DNA of 26,985 nt from a virus, in the IMG/VR virus record IMGVR_UViG_3300020442_002583, positions 1 through 26,985 of that record; one strand, 5' to 3'. The translations under genes were made by a program, and so were the position numbers. The notes beneath the pieces were generated by a model. That model saw only the letters and a list, made by a program, of their open reading frames with translations, ran no database searches and was not told the DNA's origin. Each line of letters opens with the position of its first letter. The first letter of the stretch is position 1. This document shows, one piece after another, positions 19,439 through 26,575 of the stretch.

Positions 19439-21654
19439 TAAAAGTCAATCTCGCAAGCTCCACCTGCACAAGCTGCCGCACCTAATGTATCAACATCAGT
19501 ATACTTCTTTTCGGTCAGGTCATGTTCCCAACTGATATCCTTGAAATTAGCATTAATCTTATTCCACTTATGTAACAAATAAGAATCCTTCAAACAATAC
19601 TCAGTTTCTTTTAAATTGCCATCTAGATAATTATTTGCAAAGTTGTTGAACCTACGAATCCAGTCTTTCTTTAATGCAGTTTGTGTAGACTCAACTGATA
19701 GGTCTTCACCCATACCTTGAGCCGTAGAACAAGCATTCCAAAGATTATCAAATGCATTGAGTGCATCAACAACTAAGCCACTTGCAAAGATGGCAGCTGT
19801 TCCGTATTTATCAACCATAGTATTTGCATCAATAACGCCAGTGTTTGGAGCTTGATTAAAGTCTTTGTCACCCATTGCAGATAAGAATGAAATACCAGCA
19901 AAGCTACGACGATTCTTAAATACATAGCTTTCAACTTCATCCCAATCTTTTACGATAATAGTATTTGACACGTTATGACGAATACCTTTATCAGCACATA
20001 GCTCTTCGTTTGTACCAGCATTTACCCAATGTTCTTGAGCTAGTTTAACTTTTTCAAGATGGTCTACGCCAATCAATTCATCTTTGAGCATTGATCCTTC
20101 TTTTGGTAAGATAGGAAATGAAACAACTACGTCTGTTCCGCCTGCTGACCAAACTGATTCTTCAACCATATGAGGATTTGTTTTTTGTATAGCCTGAGTC
20201 ACCTCAGATTCTTTATTCATTTGAACATTACGTATGTACATATTAGAATGCTCAGCGTGAATACCACTAGCAGTTTGCAATAGAACCGAAGCATTACCGC
20301 TTGGCTTGACACAAGTCGTTCTAGCCGCTGCATTGATTCCAATAACTTCTGCAACTTCTCTGTTGACTTGTCTGACAATGTTTGCCCCTTCCTCAAGTAT
20401 TTCTGCATTAAATAAAATATCTGGATTATTCATCCAACCAGTGATCGATACTCCAAGTAAAGCTTCACGATCAAAAATATCTTTAGTTGTATCTGGTAAG
20501 AATTTAAAATCAGTGTATCCTGCCTGAAGCGTACCTAAGATCGCACCAGCGCGGCAGGCAAGAAAGAAATCTTCTTTAGTTACACATTTACCACCATTAA
20601 TCTCTGTAAGATTACATCCCTGCCATCCAGACTTACCGTCTATTTGTGGGAACATTCCTATCTCAACACATGGATTAGTTGTATGTTCTGTTGATTCTAC
20701 AAATACAAAACCAGGTTCACCAAACTCTTTTACCTTAGTCATGATATTACTAAATTGTTCTTCTGTAGTTTCATCACGTACGATTACAGCTGAGTTGTTT
20801 GATCGTCCACGTTGTGGATTATCGACAAACCAATTACCTGTTTTAGCTGACATCATTTCTTCATCGTTTGGTGAGAAGAGACATATGGTTGCTGAACGAC
20901 GAACACCACCAGATAAAACAGCATCAGCTTCATGCATACAAATATCATATACATTAATTGGACGTAGAGCAACAGATTCTTTTGTATCGATCACAATGTC
21001 TTGTAATAGATGTTCAATCTTATCGAGAGCACGACGTAGTCCATCAGGTCCTGGTGCTTTAAATCCACCAGAGATTTTAGATCCTTTTGGTCGAATGTTT
21101 GATAAATCAAAATAGACTCTGCGACCAGCGTAATCTGGATATTTACCACCATCTACAAAATATGATGACATAAGAACATCAACCGCAGTTGCCCATCCTT
21201 CAATATCATCTGTTACTGTATGTGTTTTTGCTGGTTTATTTCTAGCTATAACTTTAGGTAGTTTTGCAACATGGTGTTCTTGAACAGAAAATCCTGCACC
21301 GGCACCACATAATAAAATATAGAAAATCTCACCAAAGAATGCTGGACGATCAGCATAAGAAGATGTACAGTTGTACATTCTCATTTGGTGTTTTAGCAAC
21401 TGTTCTCCACCGAACTGAAGGGCACGTTGTGCTCCTAAAACTCGTTGCTCTTTATAGGCTTGCCTAGCTTCTTCTAAATAAGACTTTAATCCGTTTTCTT
21501 TTTCTTTATATTGATTCGCGTGCATTTCGATTACGCGATCTACAGCTTCCTCCCATGTTTCGTATCTTTCATTGTTATCGTTAAAGCGTGAGTAACTATC
21601 GTAGAATTTCGTTTCGGACAAAAGTCTACGTGTGTCAACAGAAGCTGTTGCCAT
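19438..21654 (-). CDS. nrdJ: Class II (B12-dependent) ribonucleotide reductase
   Basis: The 738-residue protein resembles adenosylcobalamin-dependent ribonucleoside-triphosphate reductase, which makes deoxynucleotides without oxygen. The likely active-site set is visible: Cys96 in RMYNCTSSY, Cys329 and Glu331 in TTNPCVEIG, and Cys347 in GWQGCNLTE. The C-terminal redox pair is Cys729 and Cys734 (AACAGGACEIDF). VLSGGVRRSATICLFS is the conserved substrate-loop region. The length fits the monomeric class II type. A ribosome site AAGGA precedes the ATG at 21654. It has its own promoter, with a repeat pair upstream resembling NrdR boxes, and is followed by a zinc ribbon and a GIY-YIG gene. The enzyme would depend on cobalamin from the host or sea. 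Confidence 0.92.
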   Translation of the reverse strand: MATASVDTRRLLSETKFYDSYSRFNDNNERYETWEEAVDRVIEMHANQYKEKENGLKSYLEEARQAYKEQRVLGAQRALQFGGEQLLKHQMRMYNCTSSYADRPAFFGEIFYILLCGAGAGFSVQEHHVAKLPKVIARNKPAKTHTVTDDIEGWATAVDVLMSSYFVDGGKYPDYAGRRVYFDLSNIRPKGSKISGGFKAPGPDGLRRALDKIEHLLQDIVIDTKESVALRPINVYDICMHEADAVLSGGVRRSATICLFSPNDEEMMSAKTGNWFVDNPQRGRSNNSAVIVRDETTEEQFSNIMTKVKEFGEPGFVFVESTEHTTNPCVEIGMFPQIDGKSGWQGCNLTEINGGKCVTKEDFFLACRAGAILGTLQAGYTDFKFLPDTTKDIFDREALLGVSITGWMNNPDILFNAEILEEGANIVRQVNREVAEVIGINAAARTTCVKPSGNASVLLQTASGIHAEHSNMYIRNVQMNKESEVTQAIQKTNPHMVEESVWSAGGTDVVVSFPILPKEGSMLKDELIGVDHLEKVKLAQEHWVNAGTNEELCADKGIRHNVSNTIIVKDWDEVESYVFKNRRSFAGISFLSAMGDKDFNQAPNTGVIDANTMVDKYGTAAIFASGLVVDALNAFDNLWNACSTAQGMGEDLSVESTQTALKKDWIRRFNNFANNYLDGNLKETEYCLKDSYLLHKWNKINANFKDISWEHDLTEKKYTDVDTLGAAACAGGACEIDF

Positions 21655-21692
21655 TGCAATTTCCTTTATATAAATGATTTTCCTTATGTGGT

Positions 21693-21721
21693 ATTATATA
21701 TCAAAACCACGACTTTGTAAA
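21693..21721 (-). promoter_or_regulatory. Early-type promoter of nrdJ, TTTACA-17-TATAAT
   Basis: A minus-strand -35 TTTACA (21716-21721), 17 bases and a perfect -10 TATAAT (21693-21698) lie about 40 bases before the nrdJ start. The 10 bases AAGTCGTGGT (21706-21715) next to the -35 also occur in the promoter at 18214-18242. Confidence 0.65.
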
Positions 21722-21764
21722 TAGCAATATATGCCATATTTCAACTAAATATAGCAATATATTG
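21721..21764. repeat. Direct repeat pair resembling NrdR boxes
   Basis: ATAGCAATATAT occurs at 21721-21732 and again at 21751-21762, exactly 30 bases apart, just upstream of the nrdJ -35. The second copy holds CAATATATTG (21755-21764), which matches the core of the NrdR box (C-A/T-ATATAT-A/T-G). The first has CAATATATGC (21725-21734), with two mismatches. Flanking bases do not match well. The remainder of 21655-21783 is A/T-rich with no gene. Confidence 0.45.
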
Positions 21765-21783
21765 TAAAAAGAATTAAATTTTT

Positions 21784-22152
21784 TTATTCACCGATTTGTT
21801 GAATTTGTGTTTCATAATACGCAATAATCTCTTTTTGTTGAAGGATGTATCTGCGTATATCGGCTATTCCCATTGATAGATTCTCATAGCCTTTTGGCGT
21901 AATAGCCATGAAGGCGGCAACACCACCGGCTTCTTTTATTCTTACTATAGATTCTTCTAGGTTATCTTCATTGATAACAAACCATTCAACGTCAGGCATA
22001 TCAACAGGTTTTGGTGGAGCCTGTAAAGGAATGGTTGGGTAAATGTATTCTTTCTCAGTTACTACTATCGGTTCCGTCGTCTTCGCGCAACTCGTCAGTA
22101 ATAGAAGGAGAGGTATCAGATAAAATATTTTGTATGAGTCGGTCCACACCAC
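21784..22152 (-). CDS. Outer-membrane lipoprotein spanin (Rz1-like)
   Basis: The 122-residue protein starts with a lipoprotein signal whose lipobox is LTSC (Cys22), then a Pro-rich stretch (PTIPLQAPPKPVDMP) and a helical end. It is encoded in another frame overlapping the last 98 bases of the Rz-like gene, the standard arrangement of o-spanins. Spanin pairs fuse inner and outer membrane at the end of lysis. The frame starts with GTG at 22152. It is longer than most o-spanins (about 60-100), the extra part being a C-terminal helical region. The host must be Gram-negative. Confidence 0.8.
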   Translation of the reverse strand: MVWTDSYKIFYLIPLLLLLTSCAKTTEPIVVTEKEYIYPTIPLQAPPKPVDMPDVEWFVINEDNLEESIVRIKEAGGVAAFMAITPKGYENLSMGIADIRRYILQQKEIIAYYETQIQQIGE

Positions 22153-22480
22153 GATTAATCCTCCGCTCGAGATCTGCCGGATCTTCGAGAGCTTCTCTTG
22201 TTATATCAATTTGACTAAATCTTTTTCTAAGCCTATCAAGTCCGGCCTCTGACTTTTGTAATGATTCCTGTAGGTCTTTAATCATTAGAGCATTATTACT
22301 AGCTTGATTTTCTAATTCAACCACAGTTTTTTCTAATGTTTCAGCCGCACCTTGTAAAACAATATTATTTTCTCTTAACCTTGCTTTCTCAGCTTCTGAG
22401 GTTTCATAATACCAATATGCTGTATAACCTATACCACTAAAAGTAGCAACTAAAAACAAAAACAAATAAATTCTAAGCAT
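22055..22480 (-). CDS. Inner-membrane spanin (Rz-like)
   Basis: The 141-residue protein has one N-terminal membrane segment (about residues 4-22) and then a long charged coiled coil (EKARLRENNIVLQ ... LEKTVVELENQASN ... LQKSEAGLDRLRKRF), the form of an i-spanin. The lipoprotein partner is encoded inside its 3' end in another frame. Its start overlaps the next gene upstream by eight bases. It is far from the endolysin (16183-16650), so lysis genes are not in one cassette here. Confidence 0.8.
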   Translation of the reverse strand: MLRIYLFLFLVATFSGIGYTAYWYYETSEAEKARLRENNIVLQGAAETLEKTVVELENQASNNALMIKDLQESLQKSEAGLDRLRKRFSQIDITREALEDPADLERRINRGVDRLIQNILSDTSPSITDELREDDGTDSSN

Positions 22481-23015
22481 CTGAGTCTAAATAATTTCTA
22501 AATCTTTTTAATACTTTTGGATCTCTATCTTTTCTTCTACGTCTATCTATAACGACTGTACCAGAAGGATTATCTCCAGCACCTACAACAGACGCAGTAG
22601 TAGTTCCTCCTGCCATTTCTTGAGCCTTCTTAATGGCATCTTGAGTGGGTGCACCTTTCTCACCCTTCTTTCTCATTCTTTCTCCACGTCGACGTTTAGC
22701 CCAGATGTTTGCCCACAATCCTGCTTCGTTCATTTCTTTTGTTTTCTTTTTCATGGCGTTTATAAACTTTCTATAGACTGCCGCGGCTCCAGTTTTACCC
22801 ATCACTCTAGCTCGTTGTTCCATTGCTATCGCAGCTTGTATCTGGTGTGCATGCTTTTTACCAGAGTTTTTTATTTTAGCAACAGATGCTTTAGCATCAT
22901 CAACTGTGGCAAACTTTAAACCGTGTATTGTTCCCTTTGGATTCTCATCTGTATATAAGTCACTATGTTTTTTAGAATTAGCCGGTTGACCTTTTTTTCT
23001 AGGTATTCTTTTCAC
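22473..23015 (-). CDS. Basic phage protein with DUF5872-like region
   Basis: The 180-residue protein has KHSDLYTDENPKGTIHGLKF and then HAHQIQAAIAMEQRARVMGK, matching a domain I recall as DUF5872 in marine phages. A second motif follows: LWANIWAKRRRGERMRKKGE with KGAPTQDAI. Both motifs appear as movable blocks in several virion or assembly proteins of marine phages. It is strongly basic, so contact with DNA or the inner head is possible. The start is GTG at 23015, overlapping the previous stop as GTGA. Confidence 0.7.
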   Translation of the reverse strand: MKRIPRKKGQPANSKKHSDLYTDENPKGTIHGLKFATVDDAKASVAKIKNSGKKHAHQIQAAIAMEQRARVMGKTGAAAVYRKFINAMKKKTKEMNEAGLWANIWAKRRRGERMRKKGEKGAPTQDAIKKAQEMAGGTTTASVVGAGDNPSGTVVIDRRRRKDRDPKVLKRFRNYLDSDA

Positions 23016-23578
23016 TTGACTAATTCCATTGATGATATATGAATTTTTTGATTTGTATTCATATGAATAGCTTCGTAAATATCAATACCATAGATATCGC
23101 CTATAGGATAACTATTTTCTTCTATTCTTACTTGATCTTTAGCTCTTACTATATCTTCATATGTTGTACTTAGCATTTTATCACTTTGTAGTCTATAAAT
23201 CCCTGGTGATAACATTTTATCTTCGCATACAAACCATTTATTTTCTGTTAGCATAAACTCTTTAGAATTTAATCCTAATTGTTCCATAATCTTTTCAATA
23301 GATTTATTAGATAAGTTTCCATCTTCTTTAATTAAATAAAGTGCGGAAGCGTATGAACCTATTTTTCCACCTGGTATTAGCTTCTTAATATTATATACAA
23401 GTCTGTGAAAAGGAGTGTATACATCTTTTTCTTCTGCTGTTTTTGCCTTACGAAGCTTTTTACCTTTCTCATCAATAATTCCTAGACGATATGCGTCTGT
23501 CTTCTCAAAAGGAGTTACTAACAACTTGAGAAACCTAAATGTATATACTAGATCGGCTGCTCTCTTAATAACACCCAT
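23012..23578 (-). CDS. Conserved T4-like phage protein, unknown function
   Basis: The 188-residue protein starts MGVIKRAADLVYTFRFLKLL and continues VTPFEKTDAYRLGIIDE. I recall this opening in T4-like cyanophage proteins annotated as hypothetical or structural, beside a relative of the next gene. The C-terminal half is a strand-rich domain. No motif of known function. It shares its start base with the stop of the upstream gene at 23578. Confidence 0.75.
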   Translation of the reverse strand: MGVIKRAADLVYTFRFLKLLVTPFEKTDAYRLGIIDEKGKKLRKAKTAEEKDVYTPFHRLVYNIKKLIPGGKIGSYASALYLIKEDGNLSNKSIEKIMEQLGLNSKEFMLTENKWFVCEDKMLSPGIYRLQSDKMLSTTYEDIVRAKDQVRIEENSYPIGDIYGIDIYEAIHMNTNQKIHISSMELVK

Positions 23579-23943
23579 TATATTTTCCTTAACGTTTCTA
23601 CTACTAAGCTATCCATTTCATATTGTGTATATTGAGTATTTTCAATATATCGTAAAAATATTAGAAACGGTTTTATCACAGGCCAATGCCTTTCATCTAA
23701 CTTTAATTCTAATATTCTACATCCTGCTTCAATACCAAACATATTAAATATGACAATAAGATGATTCAGTATCAATCTTTCGGATAATTCACCAGTAGAC
23801 AAATAACGATTTACTAATCTTTTAATATATTTAAATCTTTTCAGATCTTCGTAAAAATCCTCTGAACTTGCGGTCAGAGGATTATGATAGTTTTGAGCCG
23901 CATATAAAAGCAAATTGCTTTCGGTTACATTATCAAATTTCAT
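23578..23943 (-). CDS. Conserved T4-like phage protein, helical
   Basis: The 121-residue protein has LLLYAAQNYHNPLT, DFYEDLKRFKYIKRLVNRYL, ERLILNHLIVIFNMFG and ends VVETLRKI. These blocks closely match, from memory, a protein present in most T4-like cyanophages and possibly catalogued as DUF7207. It is all-helical and soluble, and always beside the gene now at 23012-23578. Its function is unknown; a structural or assembly role is suggested by its neighbours. A strong hairpin lies within codons 21-30. Confidence 0.75.
   Translation of the reverse strand: MKFDNVTESNLLLYAAQNYHNPLTASSEDFYEDLKRFKYIKRLVNRYLSTGELSERLILNHLIVIFNMFGIEAGCRILELKLDERHWPVIKPFLIFLRYIENTQYTQYEMDSLVVETLRKI
23856..23883. terminator. 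Strong hairpin inside 23578-23943, terminator-like
   Basis: AATCCTCTGA and its exact complement form a 10-base-pair stem with an eight-base loop. On the minus strand the stem is followed directly by a run of T (GGATTTTTAC), the form of an intrinsic terminator. It sits in coding sequence near the 5' end of the gene. Confidence 0.45.
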
Positions 23944-23973
23944 TGTACTTCCAATAATAAGATTTAAACTTAT

Positions 23974-24330
23974 TTATTCGTCGTCAATGATCTCTTCTAA
24001 TTCCTCAATAAGAGTTTCTTTATTCTTTCTGCGGTCTAACTCAACCCCCATGGTTCTACCATGAGCTTCAAGTTCTATTTTAGTCATATCCTCTAAGCTT
24101 TTATGATTTGCTGGAGCTTCATTGAGTTGCACAGGTTTAGGAGGAGGTGCAACTTCTTCTTTTGCAGGTTTTACCGGTCTGCTTGATACAGTTTCAGTTA
24201 CTCCCATGTATGAGTCAATTTGCTCCTGGCTCATGCTTTGTGATTTCAATAATTCATTAGTACGTGGATCCCTCCAACCATTAGGTGTTGGGATAGCATT
24301 TTTTGCCCAGCTTGGTGGTTTCATTGTCAT
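23974..24330 (-). CDS. Proline-rich protein with SAP/Rho-N-like end
   Basis: The 118-residue protein starts MTMKPPSWAKNAIPTPNGWR and has a Pro/Lys-rich linker (EEVAPPPKPVQLNEAP). It ends with LEDMTKIELEAHGRTMGVEL, followed by DRRKNKETLIEELEE, a helix-extended loop-helix of the SAP or Rho N-terminal type, often nucleic-acid binding. The ending is common in unnamed virion-associated proteins of marine myoviruses. Its ATG overlaps the upstream stop as ATGA. Confidence 0.7.
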   Translation of the reverse strand: MTMKPPSWAKNAIPTPNGWRDPRTNELLKSQSMSQEQIDSYMGVTETVSSRPVKPAKEEVAPPPKPVQLNEAPANHKSLEDMTKIELEAHGRTMGVELDRRKNKETLIEELEEIIDDE

Positions 24331-25172
24331 TTTGTTACTGCTCCTTTCACTGGATTTACTATGGCTTTATCGCCTTTCATGTTATCATTGCCCCTAGCTT
24401 TCATTGCTGGAGCGGAATCAGTTGCTTTCTTCACATCATCGCCGGAAGCTTCTGGATTATCTTTTACTTCAGGCTTATGATCAGCCTTCATCTTTTTTGC
24501 TGTTGGAGAATCTTTAGAATCCATCTCTTCAGGAGCTGTAGCACCTGCAGTATGAGATTTCTTTTCCATGATACGAGCGTATACAGGCCAGCGAGTAGAT
24601 TCAGTTTTTTCCATAGGTGCATCACCTTTACCCTTTTCAGTTTCAGGTTCTTGACGTGGTTTTACTTCAGACTTCTCACCTTTTTTCTTTTTATTACGAA
24701 GGCCTTTAAAATCAGCAGCATCGATGTCACCATCTTTATCATGATCAAGCTTATGTTGACCACCTTTCAACTCTTCATTCATGTGATAGCCTTTATTATC
24801 ACAATGGTTACATCCTTTGCCTTCGCATTTAGGACATTCCATTTTGCCTTCTTTGTGCATCATTTCTTTTGCACATTTTCTAACTTGCTCAGCTGAACAC
24901 CCGTAGGCTTCTGCAGCTTTTCTATATGAACAACTAGAATCTTTCATATACATCTTAGCAGCTTTAATAACATTAGAGTGATAAGATTCATATGCTTCTT
25001 GGTTCATCTTCTTTGCTAAAGACGGAGGCATAGGTTTTAAAGATACCTGATCTTTTGGCTTTGCAGTACGTCTAGCTTTGTCTAAAGCTTTCTGTTTATC
25101 TTTCTGCGTTAATATTTTTTCTTGGACCTGTTGTAGCGCAAGGCCCATATTTTTAATGTCTTGTGTTTTCAT
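24327..25172 (-). CDS. Multi-motif protein: helix-turn-helix, zinc, EF-hand
   Basis: A 281-residue protein from the ATG at 25172, which has AAGGA seven bases upstream; a start at 25193 would sit in the previous gene. In order it has a basic N-terminus, a putative helix-turn-helix (about 80-105), a DnaJ-type zinc half-motif CPKCEGKGCNHC (Cys113, 116, 121, 124), and an EF-hand loop DHDKDGDIDAAD (143-154). A long charged tail follows with RWPVYARIMEKKSHTAGAT, a block seen in marine phage structural or scaffold proteins. The mix of small modules suggests a scaffold or virion protein; no enzyme motif is present. Confidence 0.7.
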   Translation of the reverse strand: MKTQDIKNMGLALQQVQEKILTQKDKQKALDKARRTAKPKDQVSLKPMPPSLAKKMNQEAYESYHSNVIKAAKMYMKDSSCSYRKAAEAYGCSAEQVRKCAKEMMHKEGKMECPKCEGKGCNHCDNKGYHMNEELKGGQHKLDHDKDGDIDAADFKGLRNKKKKGEKSEVKPRQEPETEKGKGDAPMEKTESTRWPVYARIMEKKSHTAGATAPEEMDSKDSPTAKKMKADHKPEVKDNPEASGDDVKKATDSAPAMKARGNDNMKGDKAIVNPVKGAVTK

Positions 25173-25183
25173 TTTCGTTTCCT

Positions 25184-25495
25184 TTACATCCACATTTGGG
25201 CTGCGATTGATCCGGCTGCAGCTATAATAGCTACCCAGAATAGTTTATTAATTATACCAACAGTGTGAGCATTTTGTCTCACTTGCTCCTCAATATTATC
25301 AAGCTTCTCACTAAATCGATTCATTCTCTCCCAACCACTATCTTGTACCTGTTTGATACTAGCTATTTTCTCTTCAGCACGAGCTAAAGAAATCATCGCT
25401 TCAGTAAGGTTGTCGAGTTTCTCCTCGATTCTATCTAGTCTAGCATTAGTCGTCATTTGTAAATCCGGTGTTAATTCTAGAGAAGGTTTCATCAT
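25184..25495 (-). CDS. Coiled-coil protein with C-terminal membrane anchor
   Basis: The 103-residue protein has a long heptad-like region (LDRIEEKLDNLTEAM ... FSEKLDNIEEQVRQN) and ends with one membrane segment (LFWVAIIAAAGSIAAQMWM). This coil-then-anchor layout resembles XhlA-type or tail-anchored phage proteins. A holin-associated or virion-anchoring role is possible, but there is no specific motif. It lies directly after the stop of the upstream gene. Confidence 0.7.
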   Translation of the reverse strand: MMKPSLELTPDLQMTTNARLDRIEEKLDNLTEAMISLARAEEKIASIKQVQDSGWERMNRFSEKLDNIEEQVRQNAHTVGIINKLFWVAIIAAAGSIAAQMWM

Positions 25496-25798
25496 CTAAC
25501 AATTCCATCTACGTCTAGCCTGCCTTAATCTACTATTAGGATCCTTTGCTGCCTTAGGAAACTTCTTCATTTGACCTGCACTTCTTGCACAGAATGATTT
25601 ACGCCTATTGGCTGCCTTTGATCCTTTCTTCAGTTTACTCGGCTTTGTTGTTACCGCAGTTTGTAGTTTACTTCCTGGATTTGCTCTTCTAAAAGCATCA
25701 ACTCCTTTTTGTGTCATACCTGCACCCTTATCGGTTGCACGGAAATGACCCTTTGAGTCTTTCTCCAAGAATGTTTTAAATCTATCCACCGAACTCAT
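25496..25798 (-). CDS. Basic phage protein (DUF6321-like)
   Basis: The 100-residue protein has GMTQKGVDAFRRANPGSKLQ then TAVTTKPSKLKKGSKAANRR and KSFCARSAGQMK, ending RRWNC. This series is very common in marine phages and, as I recall, is named DUF6321. Two cysteines (KSFCAR and the final one) are conserved. It is a basic protein probably in the virion or packaged DNA. It overlaps the gene upstream by 17 bases. Confidence 0.75.
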   Translation of the reverse strand: MSSVDRFKTFLEKDSKGHFRATDKGAGMTQKGVDAFRRANPGSKLQTAVTTKPSKLKKGSKAANRRKSFCARSAGQMKKFPKAAKDPNSRLRQARRRWNC

Positions 25799-26159
25799 GC
25801 CCCGCTACTCGTTTCATCTGGCGATTAAACTCGGCCTGATCTGGTTTAGATTTATATAATTTAATAGAAATCTCAGGTCTATCTTTACCCTTGATTCTCC
25901 AGTTATAACCTTTTGCTTTATGCTCAGGCTTTGTTGTCTTTACAACTCTACGTTTATATCCGGCTGCCCATGATTCTGAGCCTTCATCCATTTTATCTTT
26001 TGCATCAAGATATGCAGCTATTGCCATCTTTCTACGTTTTTCTGGTGACTTACCTTTAAACTGAGGAGCTTTTGATTTTTTAAAGTCTTTGACGTAATCA
26101 CCTGCGTCATGCTTTTTAGGATCAAGCTTCTCTGATATAAACTCTTTAAACTTTATCAT
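25782..26159 (-). CDS. Modular virion-associated protein
   Basis: The 125-residue protein starts MIKFKEFISEKLDPKK, the short leader seen on many T4-like virion proteins, then DAGDYVKDFKKSKAPQFKGK and SPEKRRKMAIAAYLDAKD. It ends with YKSKPDQAEFNRQMKRVAGH. All three blocks appear in different combinations in marine phage proteins of unknown role. It is basic and helical. Its start overlaps the previous stop as ATGA. Confidence 0.65.
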   Translation of the reverse strand: MIKFKEFISEKLDPKKHDAGDYVKDFKKSKAPQFKGKSPEKRRKMAIAAYLDAKDKMDEGSESWAAGYKRRVVKTTKPEHKAKGYNWRIKGKDRPEISIKLYKSKPDQAEFNRQMKRVAGHEFGG

Positions 26160-26575
26160 GATGACATACCATGTTTCTTTCTAAAATCAGCTAAGTCTTT
26201 GTCAGCAGCTTTACGTCGTGCTGTAGCTTTCTTTGCATCAGCTTCACGGTCAGCTTGTGTTCTACCACTAGCTTTATCCATTTGCTTTAGAAGACGATCT
26301 CTTGCTGGACCTTCAGATACTTCGCTCTTCATATAATCTCTTACTGAATCAATATAGTCCGTAGCTTTTGTTATTTTTGATTGTACCCATTCAGGAAGGT
26401 TATCATTTTCACCTAGCATATTATGTAACTCTTGAGCAGCATCAATCATTGTTTTTAATTGACCTTTAGCCATTCCACCTTCCTGATCATATTCACCAGG
26501 ATCTTTAGCTTCTTCCATAGTTCCAACTTGACTATGTTGATATATTTGTGCTAACTGCTCTCGTGTAGTTGTCAT
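26156..26575 (-). CDS. Modular helical protein with conserved phage block
   Basis: The 139-residue protein contains DPGEYDQEGGMAKGQLKTMI followed by DAAQELHNML and LPEWVQSKITKATDYIDSVR. This block is repeated widely in marine phage head or assembly proteins as a shared module. The C-terminal third is charged and coiled. No enzyme motif. It overlaps both neighbours by four bases. Confidence 0.65.
   Translation of the reverse strand: MTTTREQLAQIYQHSQVGTMEEAKDPGEYDQEGGMAKGQLKTMIDAAQELHNMLGENDNLPEWVQSKITKATDYIDSVRDYMKSEVSEGPARDRLLKQMDKASGRTQADREADAKKATARRKAADKDLADFRKKHGMSS

Noticed and set aside
20741-21115. Plus-strand open frame of 124 codons inside nrdJ
   Set aside because: It is the shadow of a well-conserved enzyme and has no family match or ribosome site.
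21669-21676. TATAAATG on the plus strand upstream of nrdJ
   Set aside because: The last base does not match the late box and it points away from nrdJ to no plus-strand gene.
21721-21764. The A/T-rich repeats as a replication origin
   Set aside because: There are only two copies beside a promoter, with no longer repeat array or nearby initiator site.
23415-23747. Plus-strand frame of 110 codons
   Set aside because: It runs opposite two conserved minus-strand genes and its hydrophobic composition comes from their reverse complement.
23971-23978. AATAAATA on the minus strand as a late promoter
   Set aside because: It has one mismatch at the first base, overlaps the stop codon of 23974-24330 and lies in A/T-rich sequence, so chance is likely.
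24303-24896. Long plus-strand open frame opposite the multi-motif protein gene
   Set aside because: It is rich in Phe, Ser and Ile runs, as expected from the reverse of a Lys/Glu-rich gene, and has no ribosome site.
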